DNA of 50,574 nt from Hyphomicrobiales bacterium (GCA_017305835.1 JAFKJY010000075.1:1-50574), one strand, 5' to 3'; shown: positions 25,347 to 34,867, counted from the stretch's first letter. Numbers and translations: made by a program. Notes: generated by a model not told the origin, from the sequence alone.

Positions 25347-26195
25347 TCAGTTCCTGGAGGCAGGGTCGAAGACGTCGCGCAGCCCGTCGCCGAAGGCGTT
25401 GAAGGCGAGCACGAGCAGCGAGATGGCGATGCCGGGCGCGATCACCAGATGCGGCGCGACGGTGAGATATTCGCGGCTGGCGCCCAGCATCGTGCCCCAT
25501 TCGGGCGCGGGCGGCTGGACGCCGAGGCCGAGGAAGCCGAGCGCGGAGCCGATCAGCACCGCCTGGCCGGCATTGAGGCTGAGCTCGATGATGATGACGG
25601 TGGCGGCGTTGGGCAGGATGTGGCGCAGCAGGATGCGGGTGTGACCCATGCCGACGGTGATCGCCGCGGCGATGAAGTCCTCCTCGCGCAGCTCGATCAC
25701 GCGGCCGCGCACCAGCCGCGCCAGCGGCGGGATGAAGCTCGCGGTGATCGCGATCGTCAGGCCCGTCGCGCTGGAGCCGGCCGCCGCGGCGATGGCGATG
25801 GCCAGCACGATGTTGGGCACGGTCAGCAGCAGGTCGATGATGCCGGTGACGACGCGGTCGGTGACCCCGCCGAAATAGCCTGCGATCGAGCCGAGCGCGA
25901 TGCCGCCGATGCCGGCGAAGAACATCGAGGCGAGCGCGATCGAGAGCGTGAAGCGCGTGCCGACGATGATGCGCGAGAGGATGTCGCGGCCGACATTGTC
26001 GGTGCCGAACAGATGGGCCGCTGTCGGCCCCTCCAGCATGGCGAAGAGGTCCTGCGTGGTCGGGTCGTAGGGCGCGACCCTTTCGCCCAGAACGGCCAGC
26101 ACGGCGAAGGCGGCGAGCAGCGTCGCGCCCAGCCAGAGGAACAGGTTGATGCGGCCCGCCGGGCGCCGCCTGCGGCGGGCGACGGCCTCAGGCAT
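25347..26195 (-). CDS. ABC transporter permease, DppC/OppC-type
   Basis: A 282-residue inner-membrane permease. It has an N-terminal helix (LFLWLGATLLAAFAVLAVLG), the DppC-type GTDNVGRDILSRIIVGTRFTL stretch after the first loop, and a coupling motif around EEDFIAAAITVGMGHTRILLRH. The last helix VLAFNAFGDGLRD is typical of the family. It overlaps the partner permease by eight bases and lies nine bases before the amidohydrolase gene. Confidence 0.92.
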   Translation of the reverse strand: MPEAVARRRRRPAGRINLFLWLGATLLAAFAVLAVLGERVAPYDPTTQDLFAMLEGPTAAHLFGTDNVGRDILSRIIVGTRFTLSIALASMFFAGIGGIALGSIAGYFGGVTDRVVTGIIDLLLTVPNIVLAIAIAAAAGSSATGLTIAITASFIPPLARLVRGRVIELREEDFIAAAITVGMGHTRILLRHILPNAATVIIIELSLNAGQAVLIGSALGFLGLGVQPPAPEWGTMLGASREYLTVAPHLVIAPGIAISLLVLAFNAFGDGLRDVFDPASRN

Positions 26196-27108
26196 AGCGC
26201 AGCCTCGGATTGACGAAGCGATAGAGCACCTCGACCGCGATGTTGATGACGAGGAACGAGACGACGAAGATCATCACGATCCCCTGCACCAGCGTGTAGT
26301 CGCGCACGGACACGGCCGTCAGCAGCAGGTCGCCGATGCCCGGCCAGGCGCAGAGCCGTTCCACCACCACCGAGCCGCCGAGCAGATAGCCGGCCTGGAG
26401 CCCGATCACGGTGACGGTGGGGATCATCACGTTGCGCAGGACGTGGCGGCGCAGCGCCAGCCCCTTCGAGAGGCCCTTGGCGCGCGCGGTCCGCACGTAG
26501 TCCTTGCGCAGTTCCTCGATGACGACGCCGCGCGTCATGCGGGCAACGAGCGCGATCAGCCGCGCGGCGAGCGCGAGCGTGGGGATGACGAGCGAGGCAG
26601 GGCCGCTGGCGCCGAAGCTCGGCAGCAGGCCGAGATCGACCGAGAGCCAGGCGATGAGCAGCATGCCCAGCCAGAAGTTCGGGATCGCCAGCAGCCCGAC
26701 GACCGAGAGCGAGATCAGGTAGTCGGGCAGCCGGTTGCGGTAAGCGGCGGCCACGACCCCCGCCGGAATGCCGATGAGGATCGTGAGCCCAATCGCGGCC
26801 GCCGCCAGCGCCAGCGTGGCCGGCAGCCGGCTGATGATGTGCGGCAACGGGTTGCCGCGGAAGGTGGTCGAATAGCCGAAGTCGCCGACCACCAGCCCCG
26901 AGACATGCCGCGCATATTGCTCGACCAGCGGCCGGTCGAGGCCGAGCTGCACGCGCACGGCCTCGATCTCGCTTTGGGTGGCCGTGGCCCCGGCGACGAA
27001 GGCAGCCTCGTCGCCGGGAACCGACTTGAAGATGATGAACAGGATCGTGACGACGCCCAGCACCACCAGCGGGATGGTCGCGAAGCGTCTGGCCAGGAAC
27101 CCGATCAT
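26188..27108 (-). CDS. ABC transporter permease, DppB/OppB-type
   Basis: A 306-residue permease that starts with FLARRFATIPLVVLGVVTILF, the characteristic first helix of DppB-like proteins. QLGLDRPLVEQYARHVSG is the extracytoplasmic loop, and the coupling region is RKDYVRTARAKGLSKGLALR. It ends with VVSFLVINIAVEVLYRFVNPRLRY, also family-typical. It forms the second transmembrane half of the importer. Confidence 0.92.
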   Translation of the reverse strand: MIGFLARRFATIPLVVLGVVTILFIIFKSVPGDEAAFVAGATATQSEIEAVRVQLGLDRPLVEQYARHVSGLVVGDFGYSTTFRGNPLPHIISRLPATLALAAAAIGLTILIGIPAGVVAAAYRNRLPDYLISLSVVGLLAIPNFWLGMLLIAWLSVDLGLLPSFGASGPASLVIPTLALAARLIALVARMTRGVVIEELRKDYVRTARAKGLSKGLALRRHVLRNVMIPTVTVIGLQAGYLLGGSVVVERLCAWPGIGDLLLTAVSVRDYTLVQGIVMIFVVSFLVINIAVEVLYRFVNPRLRYA

Positions 27109-27121
27109 CGGCGCGCCCGCA

Positions 27122-28726
27122 TCAGGCCTTCCTGGCCGCGCGCAGGTTGGTGAAGACGATCGGCATCACGGTCACGCCGCTGACGGGCTTGCGCACCGCC
27201 GAGACGTTCTCGTTGATCTGCAGCCAGAGATAGGGCGCATCGGCCCAGACCAGCTCCTGCGCCTTGCCGAGCGCGTCCATGCGGGCCGCTTCCTCCGGCG
27301 CGCTGTCCGCCTTCTCGAGCAGCGCGTCGACTTCCGCGTTGCGGTAGCGGCCGATGTTCCAGACGTCCGGCTTGGTGTTGTCGTCGGCGTTGGACTTGAA
27401 CAGCGAGGCGAGATGGTAGGTGCCCGAGGCGTTGGAGGGATTGAAGCCGAACATGCCCAGGTCCCAGGCGAGGTTGGCCTTGTCCTGCCTGAGATGATCC
27501 CAGTAGGCGCCCTTCTCGATCTTGGTGATCTGCGCGTCGACGCCGACCTGCTTGAGCGAGGCCGCGACGATCTCGGCCACCGCGACGTCGCCGGGGAACA
27601 GGCCCTCCGGGACGTAGAGCGACAGCGTCAGCTTCTTGCCGTCCTTCTCGAGAATGCCGTCCGAGCCGGCCTTGTAGCCCGCTTCCGCCAGCAGCGACTT
27701 GGCCTGCGCCTGGTCGAACACCGTCTCGCCGACCGTCTTGTGGCCGATCGCGTCGAAGGCGAGTGGCGAATCCGGCGCCTTGGCGTAGCCGAAGAACACC
27801 TTTTCGGCGATCGTTGCGACCGGCACGGCCAGGTTCAGCGCCTTGCGCACCTTCACGTCGGCGAGCGCCGGACGGGTGAGGTTGATGGCCAGGCCGATCG
27901 GGCGCAGGCCGGGCTTGCGCACCACCTCGACGTCGGCATTGCCGCCCAACTGGCCGACGAGCTGGACCGGCACGGAATCGATGACGTCCACCGCGCCGGT
28001 GGTGATGGCGTTGATGCGCGTCGCGGGCTCGGCGATGAACTTGAAGACGACGCCCGACGCGCCGGGCTTGTCGCCCCAGTAGCCGTCGAAGGCCTTCAGC
28101 TTCAGCTCCTGGCCGGCGTTGAAGGCCTCGACCATGTAGGGGCCGGCGCCGACGGGATTCTGCGCAAAGCCCGCCTCGCCGGACTTCTGGATGGCGGCCG
28201 GCGAGACGATCGCGCCGGAGCCGTGCGCCAGCGTGTTCGGAAGCTGGGCGAACGGGGCGGAGGTGCGGATGACGAGGGTCTTGTCGTCGACGATGTCGGC
28301 GCCGGCGATCGGGTTCCACAGCGGCCGGTTGGTGGTGTTGATGTCCTTGTTCATCATCCGCTCGATGTTGAACTTGATCGCCGCTGCGTCGCACGGCGTG
28401 CCGTCGTGGAAGGTCACGCCGGCGCGCAGCTTGAGCTCGCACGACTTCAGATCCTCGCTCATGGCGAAGGATTCTGCGAGCTGCGGCACGATCTTCATGT
28501 CGGCATCGAAGTCGAGCAGGCGGTCGAACAGCAGCAGCGACGCCTCGTAGCCGCCCGGATAGCCGGTGAAGGCGCCGTGGGCGGGATCGAGGGTGAGCAC
28601 GGCCGTGCTCTGGCCGAAGGTGATGACGCCGGACGCGCTCTGCGCCCACGCCCGGATCGCGCCGGTCGGCAGCGTCGAGATCAGCGCGGCACCGGCCGCG
28701 CCCGTGAGGAATTGCCTGCGTTTCAT
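27122..28726 (-). CDS. ABC transporter substrate-binding protein, family 5 (dipeptide/oligopeptide type)
   Basis: A 534-residue exported binding protein. The N-terminus MKRRQFLTGAAGAALIST has a twin-arginine-like RRQFL motif and a hydrophobic stretch, so Tat export is possible. The body shows family-5 features: LTLDPAHGAFTGY, ELKLRAGVTFHDGTPCDAAA and NPVGAGPYMVEAF. GGGAG precedes the ATG at 28726, and the further upstream frame is not needed. It lies in the operon between the PLP enzyme and the permeases. The ligand could be a dipeptide, a modified amino acid or another small polar compound. Confidence 0.92.
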   Translation of the reverse strand: MKRRQFLTGAAGAALISTLPTGAIRAWAQSASGVITFGQSTAVLTLDPAHGAFTGYPGGYEASLLLFDRLLDFDADMKIVPQLAESFAMSEDLKSCELKLRAGVTFHDGTPCDAAAIKFNIERMMNKDINTTNRPLWNPIAGADIVDDKTLVIRTSAPFAQLPNTLAHGSGAIVSPAAIQKSGEAGFAQNPVGAGPYMVEAFNAGQELKLKAFDGYWGDKPGASGVVFKFIAEPATRINAITTGAVDVIDSVPVQLVGQLGGNADVEVVRKPGLRPIGLAINLTRPALADVKVRKALNLAVPVATIAEKVFFGYAKAPDSPLAFDAIGHKTVGETVFDQAQAKSLLAEAGYKAGSDGILEKDGKKLTLSLYVPEGLFPGDVAVAEIVAASLKQVGVDAQITKIEKGAYWDHLRQDKANLAWDLGMFGFNPSNASGTYHLASLFKSNADDNTKPDVWNIGRYRNAEVDALLEKADSAPEEAARMDALGKAQELVWADAPYLWLQINENVSAVRKPVSGVTVMPIVFTNLRAARKA

Positions 28727-28760
28727 GTCGATACTCCCCTTCGTTGTTGAACGCGGACGG

Positions 28761-28781
28761 CGCGGCGGACCGCCCGCCGCG
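28761..28781. terminator. hairpin between the PLP enzyme and binding-protein genes
   Basis: CGCGGCGG (28761-28768) pairs perfectly with CCGCCGCG (28774-28781) around a 5-base loop. On the minus strand it lies directly after the PLP gene's stop codon and in the leader of the binding-protein gene. It has no T-run, so partial termination or mRNA processing that sets a different level for the binding protein is more likely than a full stop. Confidence 0.4.
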
Positions 28782-29795
28782 TCAGAGCCAAAGTTCATTC
28801 CACGTGAAGATTGCCGGCGTGCCGCCGGTATGGACGAAGACCAGCACGTCGTCCTGCGAGAACCGGCCTTCGCGGATGTGGGCGATCATGCCCGCGGCCG
28901 CCTTTCCGGTGTAGATCGGGTCGAGGATGATGCCCTCGGTCCGCGCCACGAGCTTCACCGCCTCGTCGCCGGCCTCGCTCGGGATGCCGTAGCCCTTCCC
29001 GACGAAGTCCTCGGTGTTGATCACCTCGTCCTCGGTGACGGCGATGTCGAGGCCGAGGGCGGCGATCGTCTCGTTGGCGATCCTGGCGGTGCGCGACGGC
29101 AGGTCGAACTCGGCCGTGGCGCAGACGGCGTGCATGGCGAAGCCGCCGATGAGCTTCTGCGCCAGCATGATGCCGGCCGAGCCCTTGCCGCTCGACGACA
29201 TGTAGAAATAGTCGGGCGCGAGGTCGCGGGCGGCGAGCTGCTCGAGCACCTCCAGCGTCACCTCGAGATAGGCGACGGCCGAGGCGACGTCGAACATCGG
29301 ATTGTCGTTGAGGATGTGCGGCCGGCCGCCTTTGGAGCGCACCTCTTCCGCGAGGCCGTCGAGCATCGCGCGCTGCTCGCGCGGATCGGCCGCGAAATGC
29401 ACCTCCGCGCCCAGCAGATAGTCGACCAGGAGGTTGCCCTGCACGTTGTTGGGCTTGCGGCCCTCCAGCACCAGGATCGTCTTCAGGCCGAGCTTGTTGC
29501 AGGCGCCGACCGTCTGGCGCGCCGAGTTGGATTGCAGATCCAGCCCGACGATCACCGTGTCGGGCTCGTCCTTCATGGCATGGGCGAGGCGGAATTCGAG
29601 GTTGCGCAGCTTGTTGCCGCCCAGCGCCACGCCGGTCAGGTCGTCGCGCTTGAAGAAGATGCGCGGCCCGCCGAGCGCGCGGCTGAGGTTGCGCGCTTCC
29701 TCCAGCGGCGTGTTCTTGAGCGCGATGTCGAGCCGCGGCAATGTCGCGATGCGTTCGCGGATCTCCCGATGGCTCATGATCGCCGGTTCACTCAT
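28782..29795 (-). CDS. PLP-dependent D-cysteine desulfhydrase/ACC deaminase-family enzyme
   Basis: A 337-residue fold-type II PLP enzyme. The Schiff-base lysine is Lys62 in VALGGNKLRNLEF. LQSNSARQTVGA binds the substrate carboxylate. A Ser/Gly-rich phosphate-binding stretch (YMSSSGKGSAGIML) and VFVHTGGTPAIF complete the family pattern. The start at 29795 is chosen because the longer frame begins inside the promoter region. The family includes D-cysteine desulfhydrase and 1-aminocyclopropane-1-carboxylate deaminase, both of which release ammonia and a 2-oxo acid by way of enamine intermediates. That matches the RidA gene at the operon's end. I cannot choose between these substrates. Confidence 0.86.
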   Translation of the reverse strand: MSEPAIMSHREIRERIATLPRLDIALKNTPLEEARNLSRALGGPRIFFKRDDLTGVALGGNKLRNLEFRLAHAMKDEPDTVIVGLDLQSNSARQTVGACNKLGLKTILVLEGRKPNNVQGNLLVDYLLGAEVHFAADPREQRAMLDGLAEEVRSKGGRPHILNDNPMFDVASAVAYLEVTLEVLEQLAARDLAPDYFYMSSSGKGSAGIMLAQKLIGGFAMHAVCATAEFDLPSRTARIANETIAALGLDIAVTEDEVINTEDFVGKGYGIPSEAGDEAVKLVARTEGIILDPIYTGKAAAGMIAHIREGRFSQDDVLVFVHTGGTPAIFTWNELWL

Positions 29796-29885
29796 GGCAA
29801 CAGTTGTCCCTCCCTTCGGACTCGCGCCCGAAAAGCTCCGGCCGCGCCGTGCAGGCAGGCCGTTTGTCGTTGTCGTCAATGAAAA

Positions 29886-29903
29886 TGTCCTGTATACAAG
29901 ACA
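29886..29903. promoter_or_regulatory. candidate operator of the IclR-type regulator, TGTCCTGTATACAAGACA
   Basis: This 18-base element is a palindrome with one mismatched pair (C opposite A), centred on TGTATACA. It lies in the 147-base spacer between the PLP-enzyme operon and the divergent IclR gene, the usual place for an IclR site. Confidence 0.6.
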
Positions 29904-29942
29904 CTCATCTTATATTAGAGACAGAATACCAGCCTCGCTGAA

Positions 29943-30740
29943 ATGCGCAAGAGAAAGCCGCACATGAGCCTCGTTTCGCCGGAACAGGAAACCGATGCCC
30001 CGCAGCGCCGCGAGCGCAGCGTCGACCGCATCCTCCAGATCCTCGAGTTCCTGCACGGGCACGGCGAGGGCATCCGCATCGGCGCGCTCGCCAAGGCGCT
30101 CAATGCGCCGCGCTCGTCGACCTATACGCTGGTCAACGACCTGACCCAGGCCGGGCTGCTCGAGATCGCGCCGGACGACGGCCGGATCTTCTTCGGCAAG
30201 CGCATGTATCTCTACGGGCTGAACTACATCCGCGAGAACTCGCTGGCCAAGCGCGCGCGCCTGGAGGTCGACCGGCTCGCCAAGGAGACCGGCGAGACGA
30301 GCGAGTTCTGCATGCTGCAGAACAGCCGCTACACGATCATGTACATGCGCCCGGGCAACCGGCCGTTCCGCATCAGCTCGGCCGTCGGCCTGCAGATCCC
30401 GATCCCGTGGACGGCGTCGGGACGGCTCCTGCTCGCGGGCCGCAGCCGCGCCGAGATCGAGGAGCTGATCGCGGAGGAGGACCTCGTCCTGCCGGACGGC
30501 AGGCGGATCGACATAGACGACTTCATCGAGGCGATCGGCACCGCCCGCAACAACGGCTATTGCCTGACCAAGGGCCTGGTGGATGCCGTGACCCAATGCC
30601 TGGCCGCGCCCATCTACGGCGCCGAGGGCAACGTCGAGGCCACGATCTGCCTCGTCCTGCCGATCAACCTCTTGGACGAGCAGACCGCCGCCCTGCGCGA
30701 CCGCCTCCTCCAAAGCAGCCGCGCGCTCTCGTCGCGATAG
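29943..30740 (+). CDS. IclR-family transcriptional regulator
   Basis: A 265-residue protein with a winged helix-turn-helix in the N-terminal part (IRIGALAKALNAPRSSTYTLVNDLTQAGLLE) and an IclR effector domain. The latter includes IPWTASGRLLLAG, the family's signature stretch after the central strand, and GYCLTKGLVDAVTQCLAAPI. ATG 29964 is an alternative start, and neither has a strong ribosome binding site. It is divergent from the PLP/ABC/RidA operon, and the palindrome at 29886 is its likely site. Confidence 0.9.
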   Translation: MRKRKPHMSLVSPEQETDAPQRRERSVDRILQILEFLHGHGEGIRIGALAKALNAPRSSTYTLVNDLTQAGLLEIAPDDGRIFFGKRMYLYGLNYIRENSLAKRARLEVDRLAKETGETSEFCMLQNSRYTIMYMRPGNRPFRISSAVGLQIPIPWTASGRLLLAGRSRAEIEELIAEEDLVLPDGRRIDIDDFIEAIGTARNNGYCLTKGLVDAVTQCLAAPIYGAEGNVEATICLVLPINLLDEQTAALRDRLLQSSRALSSR

Positions 30741-30847
30741 GCTTTGTCGTCGTGGCCGTCCCTCTCAGCCGCCTCGCGATGGCAGCGACGGGGCGGCTAA
30801 GCCAGCGCAGCGCACTACCTTCCCGTCGTTGGGCGCTCGTGGAGCAG

Positions 30848-31672
30848 TCATCGCCCCTTGAAGACGGGCTTGCGCTTTTCGAAGAAGGCTTTGGTGCCTT
30901 CCTCCACGTCGTCGGTGGGGTTGGAAATCAGTACCGCCATCTGCGCATCGCCAAGCGAGCGCTCGAGCGTGCTGTCCAGCCCGCGCACCATCATCGACTT
31001 GGCGAGGCGCACTGCGAGCGGCGCCTGACCGGCGATCCGCTCGGCCAGAGCCAGCGTGCGGGCCTCCAGCTCGCCATGCGGCACGACCTCGGTCACCAAG
31101 CCGAGGCGCAGCGCCTCCTGCGCATCGTAGACCTCGGCCAGGAATGTCATCTTGAGCGCCCGGTCGAGACCCATGGCGCGGGGGAACAGCCACGCGCCGC
31201 CCTCGTCGGGGAGCAGGCCGAAACGACCGCTCGTGTCGCCGAGCCGCGCCTGATCCGACGCGATCCTGATGTCACATGAAAGAGCGAGCGCCAAGCCACC
31301 CGCAACCGCCGGCCCGTTGACCATGGCGATGACGGGCTTGTCGAGCCGGGCCAGGGCGAGGATCACGCGGTGCATGCCGTCGCGCATCTCGCGTCCGTCG
31401 AAAAGCTGCTTGTCTCGCAGCGTCTCGCGATGCCCGTCGACGCCCGACACGTCGCCGCCGGAACAGAAGGCGCGGCCGGCACCGGTCACGACGAGACAGC
31501 GCAGTCCGTCGTCGCGCAAGTAGTCCTCGATAGCTGCCACCACCTCTTTGCAGAGCGCATGCGTATAGGCATTGAGCTGCCGGGGCCGGTTGAGCGTCAG
31601 CATGGCAACATGGTCGCGCGGGCGCGACAGCACAATGTTCTCGAAGTCACCGCTCTCCGTCCAGATCGACAT
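30848..31672 (-). CDS. enoyl-CoA hydratase/isomerase-family (crotonase) protein
   Basis: A 274-residue crotonase-fold enzyme. The oxyanion-hole segments are VVTGAGRAFCSGGDVS and MVNGPAVAGGLALALSCDI. FGLLPDEGGAWLFPRAMG is the catalytic-loop area, and the C-terminal EGTKAFFEKRKPVFKGR is the family ending. Its start overlaps the stop of the fused acyl-CoA dehydrogenase by one base. With two other crotonase-fold genes in this region it probably hydrates or isomerises a CoA intermediate after dehydrogenation. Confidence 0.9.
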   Translation of the reverse strand: MSIWTESGDFENIVLSRPRDHVAMLTLNRPRQLNAYTHALCKEVVAAIEDYLRDDGLRCLVVTGAGRAFCSGGDVSGVDGHRETLRDKQLFDGREMRDGMHRVILALARLDKPVIAMVNGPAVAGGLALALSCDIRIASDQARLGDTSGRFGLLPDEGGAWLFPRAMGLDRALKMTFLAEVYDAQEALRLGLVTEVVPHGELEARTLALAERIAGQAPLAVRLAKSMMVRGLDSTLERSLGDAQMAVLISNPTDDVEEGTKAFFEKRKPVFKGR

Positions 31673-34023
31673 CAGTCCGCTCCCGTGCCGGCCAGAGCCG
31701 CGGCGCGCAAAGCCGTGTGGAAATGGGTGTTTCCGAACAGGGCATCCGCCACGTGCAGCCGTTTGAGATAGTGGCCGACGATATACTCGTCGGTCATGCC
31801 GATGCCGCCGTGAAGCTGGATCGCCTGCGTGCCGACGAAATGACCGGCCCGGCCCACGCGTGCCTTCATGGCCGCCACCAGCAAACGCCGCTCAAGCCCT
31901 TCCAGCGCATCGACGGAAGAAACGGCCCGGTTCACGATGGCGCGGCCCATCTCCAGTTCGACATACATGTCCACCAGCCTGTGCCTCAGCACCTGGAACT
32001 GGCTGAGGCTGCTGCCGAACTGCTTGCGGGTGGAGAGATAGTCGCGAGCGATCCAGAAGGCGCGTTCCATCGCCCCGATCGCCTCGGCGCACAGTGCCAC
32101 CGTGGCATGGTCGTAGGCGGTCTCGAGCGCAGCCAGCGCGCTTCCCGCTTCGCCCACCAGCGCCTCCGCCGGCAGTTGCAAGTCGGTGAGCTCGATGTCC
32201 ATCGCCAGCCTCTGGTCGATGGTGCGGTAGGGCTGCAAGGCCACGCCCTTTGCCGGCAGATCGACGACGAACAGGCTGATGCCTGCACGGTCCGTGGTGC
32301 CTCCCGCCGTGCGAGCGGAAACCAGCAGGCGATCGCAGAGGGCGCCGCCAAGCACCATGATCTTTCGCCCGTTCAGCACCCAGCCGTCGCCCTTGCGTGC
32401 GGCCGTGGCCGCGACATGCGCCAGCCGCGAGCGCGCGGCCGCTTCATCATGCGCGACACCGATCACCGACACTCCCGAAGCAAGCTCTTCGAGCAGACTC
32501 CGGCGACGTTCTCCCTCCGCCGCAACCTCGATCAGTTTGCCGGCGAGCACCGCGCAGCCGACATAGGGCTCCAGCACGAGGCCACGACCGATCCGCTCGG
32601 CGATGACGGCGACTGCCGCGGCCCCGCCACCCAGCCCGCCCGCTTCCTCGGGCAGCCCCGCGGCAAGCCAGCCGAGCTCGGCGAGACCGTTCCAGCCTTG
32701 CCGCTGGGCGTCGCGTCCGCCGGCGATCAGTGCTTGCCTGCGGTCATGACCGTAGTCGCGGTCGAGGAATTGCTCGACGCTGCGGGCCAGCAGTTGAAGG
32801 TCGTCGTCACCGAGCGGCTGCTCCACCGGTCCGGCCATGGAAAACAGCGCCTTGGAGACGATATTCTTCTGGATCTCATTCGAGCCGCCATAGATGGTCG
32901 CCGCGCGGCGGTACATGTATTCGGCGGTGACGTTGGCCGCGTGGCCGGGACCCGGTGCGATACCGCGCCCTTCGGCCAGATCGTGTCCTTGCGGGTAGTA
33001 GGCGGCGGCATAAGGCCCGAGCGCATCCACCTCGAGCTTGAGCAGGGACTGCATCAGCTCCGAGCCGTGGAGCTTTACCAGCGAGGCTACCGGCACGTTG
33101 TCGTATTTCGCCTCGTTGGTGACGATGTCGATGATCGAGGCTTCGAGCGCGATGAGGTCGATTTCCAGCGCCGCGATGCGGCTGGCATGGACCGGGTCGT
33201 CGATCAACCTGCCTGAGCCGGCCCGTTCGGCACTCGCGATCTCCTTCAGTATCTCCAGATTTCGCTTGTTGCGCGGCAGGTCGGCACCCGAAATGCGCTC
33301 GCCCGCCAGCAGGAAGCGGGCTATCTCCCAGCCCTGCCCTTCCGCGCCGACGAGGTTCCCGGCCGGCACACGCACCGACTCGAAGAACACCTCGCAGAGG
33401 CTGTAGCCCTCGTCGAGCGACTTGATCGGCCGCACGGTGACGCCCTTCGCATGCGTCGGCACCAGAATGAAGCTGATGCCGGCATGTGCCTTCTCCCCGG
33501 TGCCCGTCCGCACCAGGCAGAACAGCATGTCGGAATCCATTGCGCCGGTTGTCCAGATCTTCTGGCCGTCGATCACGTACTCGTCCCCGTCGCGCACGGC
33601 ACGCGTGCGCAGCGAGGCGAGATCGGAGCCGGAATTCGGTTCGGAGAAGCCCTGCGCCCAGAATTCGGTGCCATCGATGATGCCGGGCAGGTAGCGCCGC
33701 TTCTGCTCTTCGGTGCCGAATGCGTGCAGCACCGGGCCGATGAGATAGACGCCCTGGATATTTATCCAGGGCGCGCCGGCAAGCATGCACTCTTCCTCGA
33801 AGATGTAGCTTTCGAGCGGCGTCCAGCCCGGCCCGCCGAATTCCGCCGGCCACGACGGCACCGACCAGCCCTTTCGGGCGAGGACGGAGATCCAGGCCTG
33901 CGCGTCCTCCTTGGTCTGGTGCACGGCGGTGCGATTCCGACGCGCCATGTCGGCGGGCAGGTTCTGGGCGAAGAAGTCGCGTATCTCGGCCCGGAATTCT
34001 TCGGGGTTCCTGCGCTGGGTCAT
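31672..34023 (-). CDS. fused tandem acyl-CoA dehydrogenase (two ACAD units in one chain)
   Basis: This 783-residue protein is about twice the usual ACAD length and contains two complete ACAD units, about 1-395 and 400-783. The first has the FAD/substrate-loop motif AQGFSEPNSGSDLASL and ends with ATIYGGSNEIQKN. The second has LNGRKIMVLGG, a Ser/Arg helix (YLSTRKQFGSSLSQFQVLRH) and IQLHGGIGMTDEY. The classic catalytic Glu in a Y-E-G-T motif is absent from both: the first reads YGGS and the second has LFGN. Heteromeric ACADs for steroid and other bulky side chains are made of one more and one less complete subunit. Mycobacterial FadE34 (ChsE3) is a natural fusion of the two. This gene looks like an alphaproteobacterial counterpart by layout. 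AGGAAGG precedes its ATG. Confidence 0.87.
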   Translation of the reverse strand: MTQRRNPEEFRAEIRDFFAQNLPADMARRNRTAVHQTKEDAQAWISVLARKGWSVPSWPAEFGGPGWTPLESYIFEEECMLAGAPWINIQGVYLIGPVLHAFGTEEQKRRYLPGIIDGTEFWAQGFSEPNSGSDLASLRTRAVRDGDEYVIDGQKIWTTGAMDSDMLFCLVRTGTGEKAHAGISFILVPTHAKGVTVRPIKSLDEGYSLCEVFFESVRVPAGNLVGAEGQGWEIARFLLAGERISGADLPRNKRNLEILKEIASAERAGSGRLIDDPVHASRIAALEIDLIALEASIIDIVTNEAKYDNVPVASLVKLHGSELMQSLLKLEVDALGPYAAAYYPQGHDLAEGRGIAPGPGHAANVTAEYMYRRAATIYGGSNEIQKNIVSKALFSMAGPVEQPLGDDDLQLLARSVEQFLDRDYGHDRRQALIAGGRDAQRQGWNGLAELGWLAAGLPEEAGGLGGGAAAVAVIAERIGRGLVLEPYVGCAVLAGKLIEVAAEGERRRSLLEELASGVSVIGVAHDEAAARSRLAHVAATAARKGDGWVLNGRKIMVLGGALCDRLLVSARTAGGTTDRAGISLFVVDLPAKGVALQPYRTIDQRLAMDIELTDLQLPAEALVGEAGSALAALETAYDHATVALCAEAIGAMERAFWIARDYLSTRKQFGSSLSQFQVLRHRLVDMYVELEMGRAIVNRAVSSVDALEGLERRLLVAAMKARVGRAGHFVGTQAIQLHGGIGMTDEYIVGHYLKRLHVADALFGNTHFHTALRAAALAGTGAD

Positions 34024-34048
34024 ATCGATCCTTCCTGCCGAAAACGCG

Positions 34049-34867
34049 TCAGCGGCCCGTGAAAGCCGGCTTGCGGCGTTCGATGAAGTGGGCGACGCCC
34101 TCGCGGAAATCTTCGGAGTCGAGCGAAAGGGCCGTTTCGACGTCGGCGATTTCGATCGCTTGCCCCAGCGTCTCGAACCGGGCGTTCCAGATCTGCCGTT
34201 TCATGACCCGCAGGGAACGCGGCGATACCATGGTCGCAAGCTCCGTCGCATATTCGGTCACGCTCTCCATGAGCTTGCCGGGTTCGCAAAGGCGATCGAC
34301 CAGACCGATCGCGAGCGCCTCCCCGGCACTGACCCGCCTTGCCGAAAGCAGGAGGTCGAGCCCCTTCGACAGGCCTACGTGGGTGGGCAGGATCCAGCCG
34401 ATGCCATGCTCCGCCACCAGGCCGCGGCGGGAGAAGGAGGTCGTGTAGACAGCCTCCGGGGCCGAGAAGCGCATGTCGCAATAGAGTGTCATCACGAGCC
34501 CCAGCCCCGCGCAGGGACCGTTGACTGCGGCAATTACGGGCTTCGGCACCGACGGGAAATAGGAATAGCGCTTCTGGAAGTCCGGCCGCGACGAAGGGTC
34601 GAATATCGGCGCTGGCCCGGATGGCAGGCTGTCCGCCCCCTCGTCGGACTTGACCGTGAGATCGTTCATGTCCGCGCCCGCGCAGAAGCCGCGACCGGCA
34701 CCGGTGAGCACGATGACCCGCACGCGGTCGTCGGTCCCGGCCAGCCGCATCGCCTCGAACACCTCCCGCTCCATGCGGTCGGTCCAGGCATTCAGCTTGT
34801 CCGGGCGATTCAGCGTGACGGTCGCGATCCCGTCGGCGACGACATAGGTGATCTGTTCGAAGTCCAT
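34049..34867 (-). CDS. enoyl-CoA hydratase/isomerase-family protein
   Basis: A 272-residue crotonase-fold protein. VLTGAGRGFCAGADMND and AAVNGPCAGLGLVMTLYCDMR form the oxyanion hole. A long loop of about 25 residues between them (DEGADSLPSGPAPIFDPSSR) marks a subfamily. SFSRRGLVAEHGIGWILPTHVG covers the catalytic region, and EGVAHFIERRKPAFTGR ends the protein. GAGGAC lies before its ATG. It is 25 bases upstream of the fused ACAD in the same direction. Confidence 0.9.
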   Translation of the reverse strand: MDFEQITYVVADGIATVTLNRPDKLNAWTDRMEREVFEAMRLAGTDDRVRVIVLTGAGRGFCAGADMNDLTVKSDEGADSLPSGPAPIFDPSSRPDFQKRYSYFPSVPKPVIAAVNGPCAGLGLVMTLYCDMRFSAPEAVYTTSFSRRGLVAEHGIGWILPTHVGLSKGLDLLLSARRVSAGEALAIGLVDRLCEPGKLMESVTEYATELATMVSPRSLRVMKRQIWNARFETLGQAIEIADVETALSLDSEDFREGVAHFIERRKPAFTGR

